Shown here: positions 1-7,258 of the stretch, in pieces | Position numbering within the stretch: position 1 is the stretch's first letter | Layout of the letters: the number at the start of each line of letters is the position of its first letter | Program-made: the position numbers and the translations under genes | The notes under the pieces: generated by a model | The model's input: the letters and a program-made list of their open reading frames with translations, nothing else | What the model was told of the DNA's origin: nothing | The model's database searches: none | Source of the DNA: Candidatus Baldrarchaeota archaeon | Lineage (GTDB): Archaea > Asgardarchaeota > Baldrarchaeia > Baldrarchaeales > DXJG01 | Length of the DNA stretch: 25,507 nucleotides | Assembly (NCBI GenBank): GCA_030587435.1 | Contig: JAUQZC010000156.1 | Coordinates: forward strand, 1-25,507 | Direction: 5' to 3'

Positions 1-38
1 TTTAATGAGTAACTAGCACGGTGTATAGATTTTGGTAA

Positions 39-1145
39 GTGAACATAGAAGTGAGCATCTATACAGTAGTATTGGGGGAAGATTTGTTGCCAATAGGTTT
101 AATAGTTGTTAAGTGGGATAATAAAATTGGAACGGTCTTAGAGGCTAAATATCCAGAAGATGTTTTTGTGTCTCCCGATTTAACCATGAAAATTTACGGT
201 GCGCACGTCTTGGGGGAGGCAAGGGAAGCTGGCTTTATTTCAATGAAAGTTGATAGTTTAAATATTGCAAGTTATTTTGCAGGCATCGAGATAAATTATT
301 ATGTTGCTCTTCTCCTTAAACCAACTGAAGATGCAGCTGCTTTTGAAGATGCTCTCATAGAAGTTGCATCAAAAATATTTGAGAACCTTGGAGAGAAAAA
401 ATACGTTGAAAAACTTCCAGAGTTTTACAAGTTTCTTGAAAAGTATCCTGTATTGACTAGAGATCAAAAGATAGCCTCTGTTCTTCTAGATCCCATTAAA
501 AGTTTTGTCTTTAAAACATTGCTTGAATATGGATGTGTGACTAAAGATCAGCTTCAAGAAGATATTATAAAGAAGTTGGGTGTAAAAACTTTTGATATAA
601 ATGCTATATTAGCTTCCATGGTTAAAGCTGGTTTAGTTGTGTCCGAATGGGTTGAAGGTGTGCCTAGCGAAGTTGTTTTCCTGATTAAGGATTTTGAAAT
701 AGTGAGAGTTCCTCCAAACATTAAAAAAATTCCAGCTAATGTTAAAAATGCTATTAGAGATTTCTTCTCAAAATATAAGCAGTCTCCCAGGGATGTTGCA
801 ATATTAGCTAGGGCTATTACGGACCCAGAAATCTACGAAATAATTAAAGCATTAAAAACACGGGGTGGAATGTCCACAAGAGAAATTTCGGAAAAAACCG
901 AAATACCGGAAGATAAGATCTTTAATTATATTGGATGGTTAAGAAGAAACAATTTTATTATCGAAGTTGAGGAATCCAATCAATCAAAGTTTTATCTTAT
1001 TAGTGAACCCATGATTATAACGTTTTATCCAGAATATCAAATAAAGTCGGTTATTGAGAGGTATAATGAAGGCGTTTTACCAGCAAAACAAGTCATTAGG
1101 TATCTACTGTTTCTTAAGGAGGCTTACGGAGGAGAAAGAACGTGA
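39..1145 (+). CDS. Longin/roadblock-like protein with two winged-helix domains
   Basis: This protein has 368 residues. Residues 1-118 look like a longin/roadblock-type alpha-beta domain, with a beta strand around SIYTVVLGEDLLPIG, a KW pair, and a helix beginning TEDAAAFEDALIEVA. Two winged-helix-like segments follow at about 150-225 and 262-330; the second contains a clear helix-turn-helix (STREISEKTEIPEDKIFNYIGWL, roughly residues 279-301). No signal peptide or membrane segment is seen, so it should be cytoplasmic. Its stop overlaps the next gene's start by 4 bases (GTGA), so it is probably translated together with that GTPase. Longin and roadblock domains commonly bind or regulate small GTPases; a partner or regulator role here is inference. 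The GTG at 39 directly follows an in-frame TAA. A second GTG at 51 is an equally good start, with the GTGA at 39-42 acting as its ribosome binding site. Confidence 0.75.
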   Translation: MNIEVSIYTVVLGEDLLPIGLIVVKWDNKIGTVLEAKYPEDVFVSPDLTMKIYGAHVLGEAREAGFISMKVDSLNIASYFAGIEINYYVALLLKPTEDAAAFEDALIEVASKIFENLGEKKYVEKLPEFYKFLEKYPVLTRDQKIASVLLDPIKSFVFKTLLEYGCVTKDQLQEDIIKKLGVKTFDINAILASMVKAGLVVSEWVEGVPSEVVFLIKDFEIVRVPPNIKKIPANVKNAIRDFFSKYKQSPRDVAILARAITDPEIYEIIKALKTRGGMSTREISEKTEIPEDKIFNYIGWLRRNNFIIEVEESNQSKFYLISEPMIITFYPEYQIKSVIERYNEGVLPAKQVIRYLLFLKEAYGGERT

Positions 1146-1969
1146 TTAGACAAATATACATTTATGCTGACGCTGGAACCCCTATATTCTTGCGTAAATA
1201 TGCAAAAGTAAAAGAAGTAGACATTAGCGAACTATTAAAGTTTATTGTACCAATTGCACAGAATTTGAATGAAGGATCAATTGAACACACAGATATAACA
1301 CGGTATAGAATATCTTATATGAGACTTGGAAGATTCACAAACGTTTTTGTTAGCGATAGAACAAGTGAAACAGCTAGAGTTGAGGAGGCTCTTGTAAACT
1401 TTTCAAGACATTTAGAAACACTTAACCTAAATCTGCCGTTATCTCTAGAAGAAGTAAAGATTCTGGAAAAAATAAGTGAAGAGACGGTAAGTTTAATTCC
1501 AGTTAAAATATGTCTCGTAGGCTTCGGTGGAGTGGGCAAAACAACAATATTAAAACTCTTAAGATACGAAGAAATTCCACTAAGATATGAGCCTACAATA
1601 TTTGGCGAAAGAGCCATGCTTGTCATACCTGTAGGACCTTATAAAGCTGTTTTGTTCACAGTCGGCGGCCAAGAGAGGTTTATGCCTATATGGGACATAC
1701 TTATACGTGGAAGCGACGTAATATTCGTAGTGACAGATTCAACACCAGAAAACGTTGAAAGAACAAAAACACATGTGCTACCAATAGTTAGAGAAACAGC
1801 TAAATACGCTAGAATAGTTGCAATCGCAAACAAACAAGATTTAGCCATGGCTCTCCCCGCGTATAGGGTAGAACAAATATTAGGACTAAAAACATTTGGA
1901 TGCGTTGCCATAGACCCTGCCTATAGAGACTCCCTCCTAAACATGATTAAAGAAATATTGCTCAGTTAA
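1142..1969 (+). CDS. Longin-fused Arf/Ras-like small GTPase with atypical G3 motif
   Basis: This protein has 275 residues. Residues 1-115 form a longin/roadblock-like domain, starting with a strand at IYIYADAGTPIF and including RYRISYMRLGRFTNVFV. Residues 121-275 form a Ras-superfamily G domain: G1 GFGGVGKTT (127-135), a switch I Thr in PTIFG (152), G3 TVGGQE (173-178), and G4 NKQD (230-233); the G5 region is VAIDP. The NKQD and GGQE motifs and the short C-terminus are most like Arf/Rag/Mgl-type GTPases. The usual Asp of the DxxGQ motif is Thr173, so Mg2+ coordination and hydrolysis may be unusual. There is no lipidation motif. GGAGGAG lies just upstream of the GTG start, and the gene overlaps the longin/winged-helix gene before it. 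The G domain is certain; the longin assignment rests on predicted fold pattern only. Confidence 0.9.
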   Translation: MIRQIYIYADAGTPIFLRKYAKVKEVDISELLKFIVPIAQNLNEGSIEHTDITRYRISYMRLGRFTNVFVSDRTSETARVEEALVNFSRHLETLNLNLPLSLEEVKILEKISEETVSLIPVKICLVGFGGVGKTTILKLLRYEEIPLRYEPTIFGERAMLVIPVGPYKAVLFTVGGQERFMPIWDILIRGSDVIFVVTDSTPENVERTKTHVLPIVRETAKYARIVAIANKQDLAMALPAYRVEQILGLKTFGCVAIDPAYRDSLLNMIKEILLS

Positions 1970-1982
1970 GAGGTGTTAAAAA

Positions 1983-2477
1983 TTGGAAGAAAAACTAAAA
2001 ATGTTTGAAAGAGCCCTAAAAGACCTTATAGAATCCATGAAAGAAAAAGAAGGGATTCCTACGGAGATATTAGAGAGAATTGATAGAGTAGAGAGAAAAG
2101 TAGATTTGTTGATACGTATATTGACCGAATGGTTACCAGCCAAATTCTTAGAAGAAATGAAAACCTTAGGCATAACATCAACAAGCGCCTCAGCTTCTAC
2201 AGCTCCCATGACCCCGCCAAAACCAGCTACAAAACCTTCAGCTCCAGCAACTGTTGAACCGTCTCCTCCCTCAGAATCAGCTATTCCGAAACCTGTGGAT
2301 ATGTTAAGTGAGGAAATAGAACTACTTAAGGAAGAGTTGTCAACCATAGAGAGACAAATTGCCGATTTAGAGTTTCAAAAAGACAGCGGTTTCATAACTG
2401 CTGCAGAATACGAGAAAAAGAAGAGAGAATTAGAAGCAAAAAAGAAGGAAATAGAAGCACGAATAAAGGGAAAATAA
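1983..2477 (+). CDS. Coiled-coil protein with SHOCT-like C-terminal hairpin
   Basis: This protein has 164 residues. Its N-terminal helix (about 1-60) is heptad-like and includes RIDRVERKVDLLIRILTEWLP. A Pro/Ala/Ser/Thr-rich linker covers about 67-103. The charged C-terminal region (about 108-164) contains the turn DSGFITAAEY flanked by long helices. The pattern DSG-x-ITA-x-E, followed by Lys/Glu-rich helix, resembles the SHOCT short C-terminal domain and is shared with the small protein at 4721-5029. No catalytic motif is seen. It starts with TTG, 7 bases after GAGGTG, and lies 13 bases downstream of the GTPase gene, so it is in the same operon. An oligomerising or adaptor role for the neighbouring GTPase is inference. 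Confidence 0.7.
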   Translation: MEEKLKMFERALKDLIESMKEKEGIPTEILERIDRVERKVDLLIRILTEWLPAKFLEEMKTLGITSTSASASTAPMTPPKPATKPSAPATVEPSPPSESAIPKPVDMLSEEIELLKEELSTIERQIADLEFQKDSGFITAAEYEKKKRELEAKKKEIEARIKGK

Positions 2478-2494
2478 GGTAATATCTCCATTCA

Positions 2495-2515
2495 TAACAT
2501 ATATTATAGAAGATT
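2495..2515 (+). promoter_or_regulatory. Possible archaeal TATA element
   Basis: The 90-base gap between 2477 and 2568 contains the AT-only core ATATATTATA. It is preceded by purines only weakly, so the TFB recognition element is poor. A start about 25 bases downstream would give a short leader before the ATG at 2568. It is offered only because the gap is long compared with other gaps in this operon. Confidence 0.3.
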
Positions 2516-2567
2516 GATGTATAGAATTTCCAGCAATTTGGCTTTAAATGGAATTGAGGAGTTAATT

Positions 2568-3167
2568 ATGAGGAAGAGGGAAAAACTTGCTCTAATGTTA
2601 TCTACTATGTTATTATGTATTGTAGTATCCAATGCAACCGATGCTGCTGGTTATGCCATTACAAAATTTATCCCGGTTGACAGATATAATGTGACCGTTT
2701 ATTTCCCGGAAAAATCTTGGTCTAAGATTTTTGATATTTATAACGATTCTGCTTTCCATTGTTGTAATCTGAGCATACTTAAATGGCAAAACAAAAAACT
2801 GAGTACAATTTTTCTGTTGTCTTCGTACATCAATATGACTTGGGCCGAAAATATTACCGAAGAAGTAATTAAGATAGGGAGCCTCTCTATTCCGAAAACC
2901 ATATTCTTTGCCTTTATTATTGGAATCGGAGTGCCAGTTGCTGGTATAGCTTTATTTTACACGTATCGTTACTTCAGGGTTCCAAAGGTATTAAGAACCT
3001 TAAATAAAATTATTAGTAAAGTTAAGAAGGGCGAAAGGATTCCGCTGGATGCCGTCGCCAATGTTAGAAGTAGAAGAGACATCATTAACGAAAAGGTTAG
3101 TAAGTTGTGGAGAAAATTAGGCATTAAGCTTAGCAGTACGAGGGAGGAGGGTAAGAAAAGTGGGTAA
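2568..3167 (+). CDS. Single-pass membrane protein with glycosylatable outside domain
   Basis: This protein is about 199 residues from the ATG at 2568, which has GAGGAG 7 bases upstream. A TTG/ATG pair at 2514/2517 would add 18 non-hydrophobic residues in front of the signal sequence and has no ribosome binding site. It has an Arg/Lys start, a hydrophobic signal sequence (LALMLSTMLLCIVVS), an outside domain of about 90 residues with four Asn-x-Ser/Thr sites (NVT, NLS, NMT, NIT) and a CC pair, and one membrane helix (IFFAFIIGIGVPVAGIALFY). It ends with a basic cytoplasmic tail of about 60 residues. It resembles a bitopic receptor or anchor, and no family is recognised. Its last 8 bases overlap the next longin-like gene, which suggests that the tail could contact that protein. 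Confidence 0.7.
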   Translation: MRKREKLALMLSTMLLCIVVSNATDAAGYAITKFIPVDRYNVTVYFPEKSWSKIFDIYNDSAFHCCNLSILKWQNKKLSTIFLLSSYINMTWAENITEEVIKIGSLSIPKTIFFAFIIGIGVPVAGIALFYTYRYFRVPKVLRTLNKIISKVKKGERIPLDAVANVRSRRDIINEKVSKLWRKLGIKLSSTREEGKKSG

Positions 3168-3999
3168 ACTCTATGATATTTATTTTATTAAAGCTGAGAG
3201 CGGTGAATGTTTGTTTCATTTTAAGTTTGGTAGTGTAGCTATTGATCCTAATCTTGTTTCAGGTTTTCTTCAAGCGATCGGTTCATTTGCCCAGCAATTA
3301 ATACCTGGCGAAAAAAGTTTTTTAAGGACTATTGATCGCGGTGATTTTAAAATCATGATCGAAAAGGGAGCAAAAGTTTTTGCTGTTTTGGTTGCCGAGG
3401 AAGATACACCAGAAGTACGGCAAAAACTTAAAGGCCTGCTTCAACGTTTCGAATACATTTATGGTGGTTATCTTGACCGCTGGGAGCAATCTAGGGATGT
3501 CACGCCTTTTCAAAGTTTTCTGTCTCAAGTTTTAATAGCTTTCCCTGAACAACCTATCAATCCACGTTTACTACCTAGGGCAAGACCCGAACGCATTAGT
3601 GTTGTTGAAAGTCTTGAGGTTCCTGATGCGTTGAAAATGCGTTTAGTTAGAGTTTTAAGGCTTGCGGACGGTAAGAGAAGTTTAGAGGAAATTGCAGAAA
3701 TTGTCGGTTTGCCTGTTGATGAGGTTATTAGTCTTTTTCTTTTAGCTGCTAGGTCTGGTGTTGTTGATTTTCCGTTTGCTAAAATTTTTGATGATGATAT
3801 ATTGGTTAAGACTGGTTTAGATCCTATTTTAATTAGAAAGGCTTACGGTGAAGTGGGTGTTAAGCTTATAGAGGCTTGTGACGGAAAAAAGACTGTTAAG
3901 GAAATTGCTGATAGGGAAGGGGCACCTTTAAATGTGGTGAAATATGTTTTTGGTAGGGCTTTGCGCTTAGGTTATGTTCAACTTCTAAAAGGTTATTAG
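3160..3999 (+). CDS. Longin/roadblock-like protein with two C-terminal winged-helix repeats
   Basis: This protein has 279 residues. Residues 1-125 have a longin-like pattern, with strands YDIYFIKAESGECLFHF and FKIMIEKGAKVFAVLVA followed by a long helix. Two related helix-turn-helix units follow at about 155-205 (DGKRSLEEIAEIVGLPVDEV) and 225-279 (DGKKTVKEIADREGAPLNVV). They look like an internal duplication, each starting with a DGK(R/K) turn. It has the same overall plan as the protein at 39-1145 but a different sequence. No membrane segment is present. The gene starts at GTG inside the end of the membrane-protein gene (8-base overlap), with GAGGAGGG upstream. A role as a soluble partner of the membrane protein and the GTPases is inference. 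The duplicated winged helices could bind protein rather than DNA. Confidence 0.75.
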   Translation: MGKLYDIYFIKAESGECLFHFKFGSVAIDPNLVSGFLQAIGSFAQQLIPGEKSFLRTIDRGDFKIMIEKGAKVFAVLVAEEDTPEVRQKLKGLLQRFEYIYGGYLDRWEQSRDVTPFQSFLSQVLIAFPEQPINPRLLPRARPERISVVESLEVPDALKMRLVRVLRLADGKRSLEEIAEIVGLPVDEVISLFLLAARSGVVDFPFAKIFDDDILVKTGLDPILIRKAYGEVGVKLIEACDGKKTVKEIADREGAPLNVVKYVFGRALRLGYVQLLKGY

Positions 4000-4010
4000 G
4001 GGGAAAGGTA

Positions 4011-4526
4011 TTGAGTGAAAAGGTTAGAAGAGCAATAGAGGAAGAATTTGAAAGAAACATAACTATGTACATACCTTCTATCCGTAGAAGAATACTAGAT
4101 GTTTTCACCGACGAATTTAAGTCGTTCTTTGACATCCTTAAGAACGCCGTTATTAAAGCTGCTATGGAAGCTGTGAGCGGTAAACCTGTTGAGGGCACAT
4201 CTCCACCTCCGGAAGGCTCAGAGGAGGAGTTAAAGGAAAGAGTTACAATTCTTTCTAATCAGGTTAGAAGTTTACAGATGGAAGTCTCTAGACTTCAAGA
4301 GGAAATAAACAGACTTTACAATTTGACCGAGGAAGATCCGAAGTATCAGGTTTACTGGCTTCTTAGGGATTTCCAGCCTGCTTGGGTTCGTGTTGAATAC
4401 ATTTCTCAAACATTGAATATACCAGTGGATAAGGTGAGAGAATTCTTGGATAAGTTTGCTAAGAGAGGTTTAGTTGAAATTCGAGGTAATGAGGCAAAGC
4501 TACTTGGACTTCAAAGAAAAATGTAA
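4011..4526 (+). CDS. Coiled-coil protein with C-terminal winged helix
   Basis: This protein has 171 residues and a TTG start after GGGGGAAAGG. An N-terminal helical region (about 1-60) leads into a short Pro/Gly/Ser linker (about 61-71), a coiled coil (about 72-107, EELKERVTILSNQVRSLQME and on), and a C-terminal winged helix (about 112-165; WVRVEYISQTLNIPVDKVRE is the helix-turn-helix). It lies 11 bases downstream of the longin/winged-helix gene and is the last gene before a 194-base gap. A coiled coil joined to a winged helix recurs in this window at 11939-13243 and, in reverse order, at 14007-15911. The function is unknown; an adaptor or scaffold role is inferred from context only. Confidence 0.7.
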   Translation: MSEKVRRAIEEEFERNITMYIPSIRRRILDVFTDEFKSFFDILKNAVIKAAMEAVSGKPVEGTSPPPEGSEEELKERVTILSNQVRSLQMEVSRLQEEINRLYNLTEEDPKYQVYWLLRDFQPAWVRVEYISQTLNIPVDKVREFLDKFAKRGLVEIRGNEAKLLGLQRKM

Positions 4527-4659
4527 CATAATACGTATCCAATTAGTGACATTTTAAGTTAAGTAATGAAATAAAAATCGTAAGTTATGTGTGAAACCCG
4601 GGTTAACGGAGGTTTTGTAGTGATATATTACAAATAGCTGAATTTTACTCATACTTAAG

Positions 4660-4667
4660 TTTAAATA
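4660..4667 (+). promoter_or_regulatory. TATA box for the small SHOCT-like gene
   Basis: The 194-base gap 4527-4720 carries no convincing gene. TTTAAATA at 4660-4667, preceded by ACTTAAG, is a good archaeal TATA box. A start near 4690 would leave a leader of about 30 bases before the ATG at 4721. The element suggests that this gene has its own transcription. Confidence 0.55.
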
Positions 4668-4720
4668 GGAACTCATGTTTTATGATATTATGGTGTTATG
4701 TTGTAAGGGTGTGAACAACA

Positions 4721-5029
4721 ATGAGTATTTTGGATAAAATCAAAAGTTTCTTTACTAAACTATTTGGAACGAAACAGTCGGCAGTTGGTACAGTCGTTGA
4801 AGAAAAGAAAGAGATGCATCCATTGGAAGTCAAAATGAGAGAACTGCTCAAAGAAAAGGAGATAATAAGAGGCGAAATAGAAAATCTCGAAAAACTTTAT
4901 GATAGTGGTAGTATTACGGCTATGGAACATGATAAGCTTATGAGAGAGAAAATTAATAAGATTTTAGAGATTAATAGAGAGATTGCAGAGATAAAGCGGC
5001 AACTCGCGACGGAAGGAATTTTAGTTTAA
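4721..5029 (+). CDS. Small amphipathic-helix protein with SHOCT-like hairpin
   Basis: This protein has 102 residues. The first 18 residues (MSILDKIKSFFTKLFGTK) would form an amphipathic helix with Leu/Ile/Phe on one face and Lys on the other, a type of helix that often lies on membrane surfaces. After a linker, residues about 36-97 form a charged helical hairpin around the turn DSGSITAMEH. The motif DSG-x-ITA-x-E matches that of the protein at 1983-2477, so the two probably share a paralogous domain. There is no signal peptide or full membrane span. The gene has its own TATA box and a GGTGTGA ribosome binding site. It could be a membrane-bound adaptor, but this is inferred only from the helix and hairpin. 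Confidence 0.65.
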   Translation: MSILDKIKSFFTKLFGTKQSAVGTVVEEKKEMHPLEVKMRELLKEKEIIRGEIENLEKLYDSGSITAMEHDKLMREKINKILEINREIAEIKRQLATEGILV

Positions 5030-5046
5030 AATTAAGTTGTAAGTTC

Positions 5047-5703
5047 TCAGTCCTTCTTCAGTTTTCTTCCCAGTTCTTGTAATACCTCAGATGGTAATTT
5101 ACGTTTTTTAAATATTTTTCTTCTTCGTGTAATCTTTGAGGTTGGCAATTCGGTTAATGCTCTCGTCTTTTTCCTGTCTTTTTCGGTTAGCAGTGCCGCA
5201 TCAGATTTTCTTTCTAATATTTGCAAGCTCATTACCACCGCTGTTTTAAGTTCTCTTCCTCTTTCCTTTTCTAACATATTCAAAAAAGTTGAATATGGTT
5301 CTCTATTCCATTTTAATTTATTCCATAACCATAACTTAACCTGTTTGTATCCTTCATCTATTTTTGTTTTAAATTCAATTAGCTCCTCTTTTGGAAGTTC
5401 ACATAGAAGATCAATTAGATGTGAGAACTTTTCTGTTTTTGTTGTCATTCTTATTTTTGTAGATTCTTTAACTTCCGTAGTCAGATATTCTTTTAATACT
5501 TTGTCTAAGATTTTGTTAAATTCGTTTACACCAAATCTGTTTATAAACCTTAAAATAATTTTACTGTCATTTGTGTTTAAATTCATTGATACTCCTTCTT
5601 TTAAGTCTTCTTCGCCTATTCTTGTTCTCATTTTAAGTGCATGAAGCTGACGGGTAGTTAATCTACGAAGAATTTGTTCCACATTTTGTGAAGCATTTTC
5701 CAC
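5047..5703 (-). CDS. Unrecognised basic helical protein
   Basis: This protein is about 218 residues from the GTG at 5703, which lies 6 bases after GGAGGT. A TTG at 5724 would lie upstream of that ribosome binding site. The protein is rich in Lys, Arg, Glu and Leu and looks all-helical. Its C-terminal 50 residues are strongly basic (SKITRRRKIFKKRKLPSE), as in nucleic-acid-binding tails. There is one Trp-rich spot (KLWLWNKLKW). No signal peptide, membrane segment or catalytic motif is seen, and no family is recognised. It converges on the preceding operon with a 17-base gap and diverges from nre. It may be a passenger gene with no link to the pilus locus. Confidence 0.6.
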   Translation of the reverse strand: MENASQNVEQILRRLTTRQLHALKMRTRIGEEDLKEGVSMNLNTNDSKIILRFINRFGVNEFNKILDKVLKEYLTTEVKESTKIRMTTKTEKFSHLIDLLCELPKEELIEFKTKIDEGYKQVKLWLWNKLKWNREPYSTFLNMLEKERGRELKTAVVMSLQILERKSDAALLTEKDRKKTRALTELPTSKITRRRKIFKKRKLPSEVLQELGRKLKKD

Positions 5704-5780
5704 ACGTAAACCTCCATTTAGCAACCCAATTTAGTCTTTCAACAAATATCTTAGAAGTGAAAGAACACATACTTAAGAGT

Positions 5781-5790
5781 TTTTAATATT
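5781..5790 (+). promoter_or_regulatory. TATA box ahead of nre
   Basis: TTTTAATATT, preceded by the purine-rich ACTTAAGAG, lies 45-54 bases upstream of the ATG at 5835, in the intergenic region shared with the divergent gene. AGGTTGAT at 5822-5829 is the likely ribosome binding site. Confidence 0.45.
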
Positions 5791-5834
5791 ATTAATGTAC
5801 TGAGGGAAGTTATTAATAAATAGGTTGATATGGC

Positions 5835-7079
5835 ATGGTGATTGAGAGAGATCTTTGTGCTAAGTGTAAAGGTTCTCGTAGGCTCTGCGGTAGACCTAAG
5901 TGCCCAATTTTGGTTAGAATAACTGCTCTTAAATCTCTTAGCCCGAAATTAGAAAACGTCGATAATCTATTTGGTTCTTCACCTCCAAGTGTTCTTGTTG
6001 GAGAGTGGGGGTATCCTAGAATAAGGCTTGGTGGGCTTGTACCCCCTGAAGTTGGTGTTAAAGCTTCATTTTTTGATAACCCTGTGGAATGGATTGAGAG
6101 AAAGGTTAGTTTGGATGAAATTATTAAGCTTAGGTCTTCTCTTGTTTACTCGAGATTCTCTGCACATATTAAAGCCCCCCGAAGAATTGAATCGAAATTT
6201 TTGGAGAATACGCAGGAACTTGCTATGGCCGCTAAACCTACCGATGTTGAAGTTTGTTTTCTTAAGCCTCCACGTTTTAAATTAAATTTTGACGGTATTA
6301 TAACTCCAGTTGGTATTTTGGCGCCAATAAAAAATATGGAACTCGCAGAGAACCCTCTTGTTCCACGGAAAGTTGAATATTTGGTTAATGATACTGATGT
6401 TAGGGCTTCAACCGCGATGTGGGAACTATATAAAGCTGGAACTCCTGTTTATCATATTTTTAGGATTTTAAGTGTTGGTTTACTCGGTGTTAAGAAGCAG
6501 AGAAAACTTGTTCCGACTAGATGGGCTATTACCGCCGTTGATAAAACTATTGGAGACAAACTTTTAAAACAAGTTAGAACTTTTCCTGAAATTGATCGAT
6601 ATCTTGTTTTTCACCATGAGTATCTTGGAAACCATTTTGAGCTCATTTTTGTTCCTCGAAATTATAGTTTTGAAGTAATTGAAATGTGGATGCCTAGAAG
6701 CGTATGGGTCATGGGAAATAAACCTAGTATATTTGTTAACTGGGAGTTTTGGGATGGAAAGGCAAAACACATGGACGGTGGATATTACGCGATAAGGCTT
6801 CCAGTTTTAGAATATCTTTCAAGAATTAGACGGCAAGCAACTGTAATTGCTATCAGGGAGATAAGGCCGGAGTATTATGCTCCGGTTGGTAATTGGCAGA
6901 TTCGCGAAAACGTTAGAAAAGCTTTATCAAGTAGACCGGAGAGGTTTAATACTTTGCAGGAAGCTTTAAACTCTGTTTCTAAACGTTTAAAAACAGATCC
7001 AAATACTTGGATTTCCAGATCTTATTTATTGATGCTGATTGAGCGACAGAGAACTTTAACAGCCTATTTTAAGTTTTAA
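5835..7079 (+). CDS. nre: Archaeal Nre family DNA-repair protein
   Basis: This protein has 414 residues. Its N-terminal cysteine cluster, Cys8-x2-Cys11-x6-Cys18-x4-Cys23, fits a zinc site. The body has the conserved Nre features, including the PPSVLVGEWGYPRI stretch (about 49-62), the SRFSAH segment, and a central region around DTDVRASTAMWELYKAGTP. The C-terminus carries QRTLTAYF (405-412), a good match to the PCNA-interacting box Q-x-x-hydrophobic-x-x-aromatic-aromatic. Archaeal NreA/NreB proteins are established as DNA-damage-response proteins that act with PCNA; the detailed activity is not certain. It starts at ATG with its own promoter. It has no obvious functional link to the pilus or GTPase genes and is probably a housekeeping neighbour. 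The assignment is strong; whether it is NreA or NreB is not decided. Confidence 0.88.
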   Translation: MVIERDLCAKCKGSRRLCGRPKCPILVRITALKSLSPKLENVDNLFGSSPPSVLVGEWGYPRIRLGGLVPPEVGVKASFFDNPVEWIERKVSLDEIIKLRSSLVYSRFSAHIKAPRRIESKFLENTQELAMAAKPTDVEVCFLKPPRFKLNFDGIITPVGILAPIKNMELAENPLVPRKVEYLVNDTDVRASTAMWELYKAGTPVYHIFRILSVGLLGVKKQRKLVPTRWAITAVDKTIGDKLLKQVRTFPEIDRYLVFHHEYLGNHFELIFVPRNYSFEVIEMWMPRSVWVMGNKPSIFVNWEFWDGKAKHMDGGYYAIRLPVLEYLSRIRRQATVIAIREIRPEYYAPVGNWQIRENVRKALSSRPERFNTLQEALNSVSKRLKTDPNTWISRSYLLMLIERQRTLTAYFKF

Positions 7080-7170
7080 GGTCGTATTATGCCATTTCAT
7101 AGGGAAATTTAAATATTTTACTGAAGAATTTAGTAGTACAAAGATTTGAAAAGCTTAATGTTTAGCAAAA

Positions 7171-7181
7171 TAAATTTTATA
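7171..7181 (+). promoter_or_regulatory. TATA-like element ahead of the second GTPase
   Basis: TAAATTTTATA lies about 78-88 bases upstream of the ATG at 7259, preceded by AGCAAAA. A start would fall near 7200, directly on or after the palindrome at 7181-7197. A second AT-rich run, ATTTAAAATG at 7196-7205, is an alternative. Confidence 0.4.
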
Positions 7182-7197
7182 TTGTTCTAAGAACAAT
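7181..7197. repeat. Perfect palindrome, candidate operator
   Basis: ATTGTTCTAAGAACAAT is an inverted repeat with 8-base arms around a single A. It sits immediately after the TATA-like element and well before the gene start, where a bound repressor would block initiation. No following T-run makes it look like a terminator. Upstream nre ends at 7079, 101 bases away. Confidence 0.5.
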
Positions 7198-7205
7198 TTA
7201 AAATG

Positions 7206-7225
7206 GTAGTTACATATGATACTAC
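7206..7225. repeat. Imperfect palindrome, second candidate operator
   Basis: GTAGTTACATATGATACTAC reads as GTAGT-nn-CATATG-nn-ACTAC, with 16 of 20 positions symmetric. It lies 9 bases downstream of the perfect palindrome and 33 bases before the GTPase start codon. Its sequence differs from the first palindrome, so one regulator is unlikely to bind both in the same way. Confidence 0.4.
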
Positions 7226-7258
7226 AGTCGTACCTTGGAATACCAGAGATGAAAGATT

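Noticed and set aside
1976..2347. A minus-strand Gly/Ser/Val-rich frame of 123 codons
   Set aside because: It is antisense to the Pro/Ala/Thr-rich linker and coiled-coil gene and reflects that codon composition.
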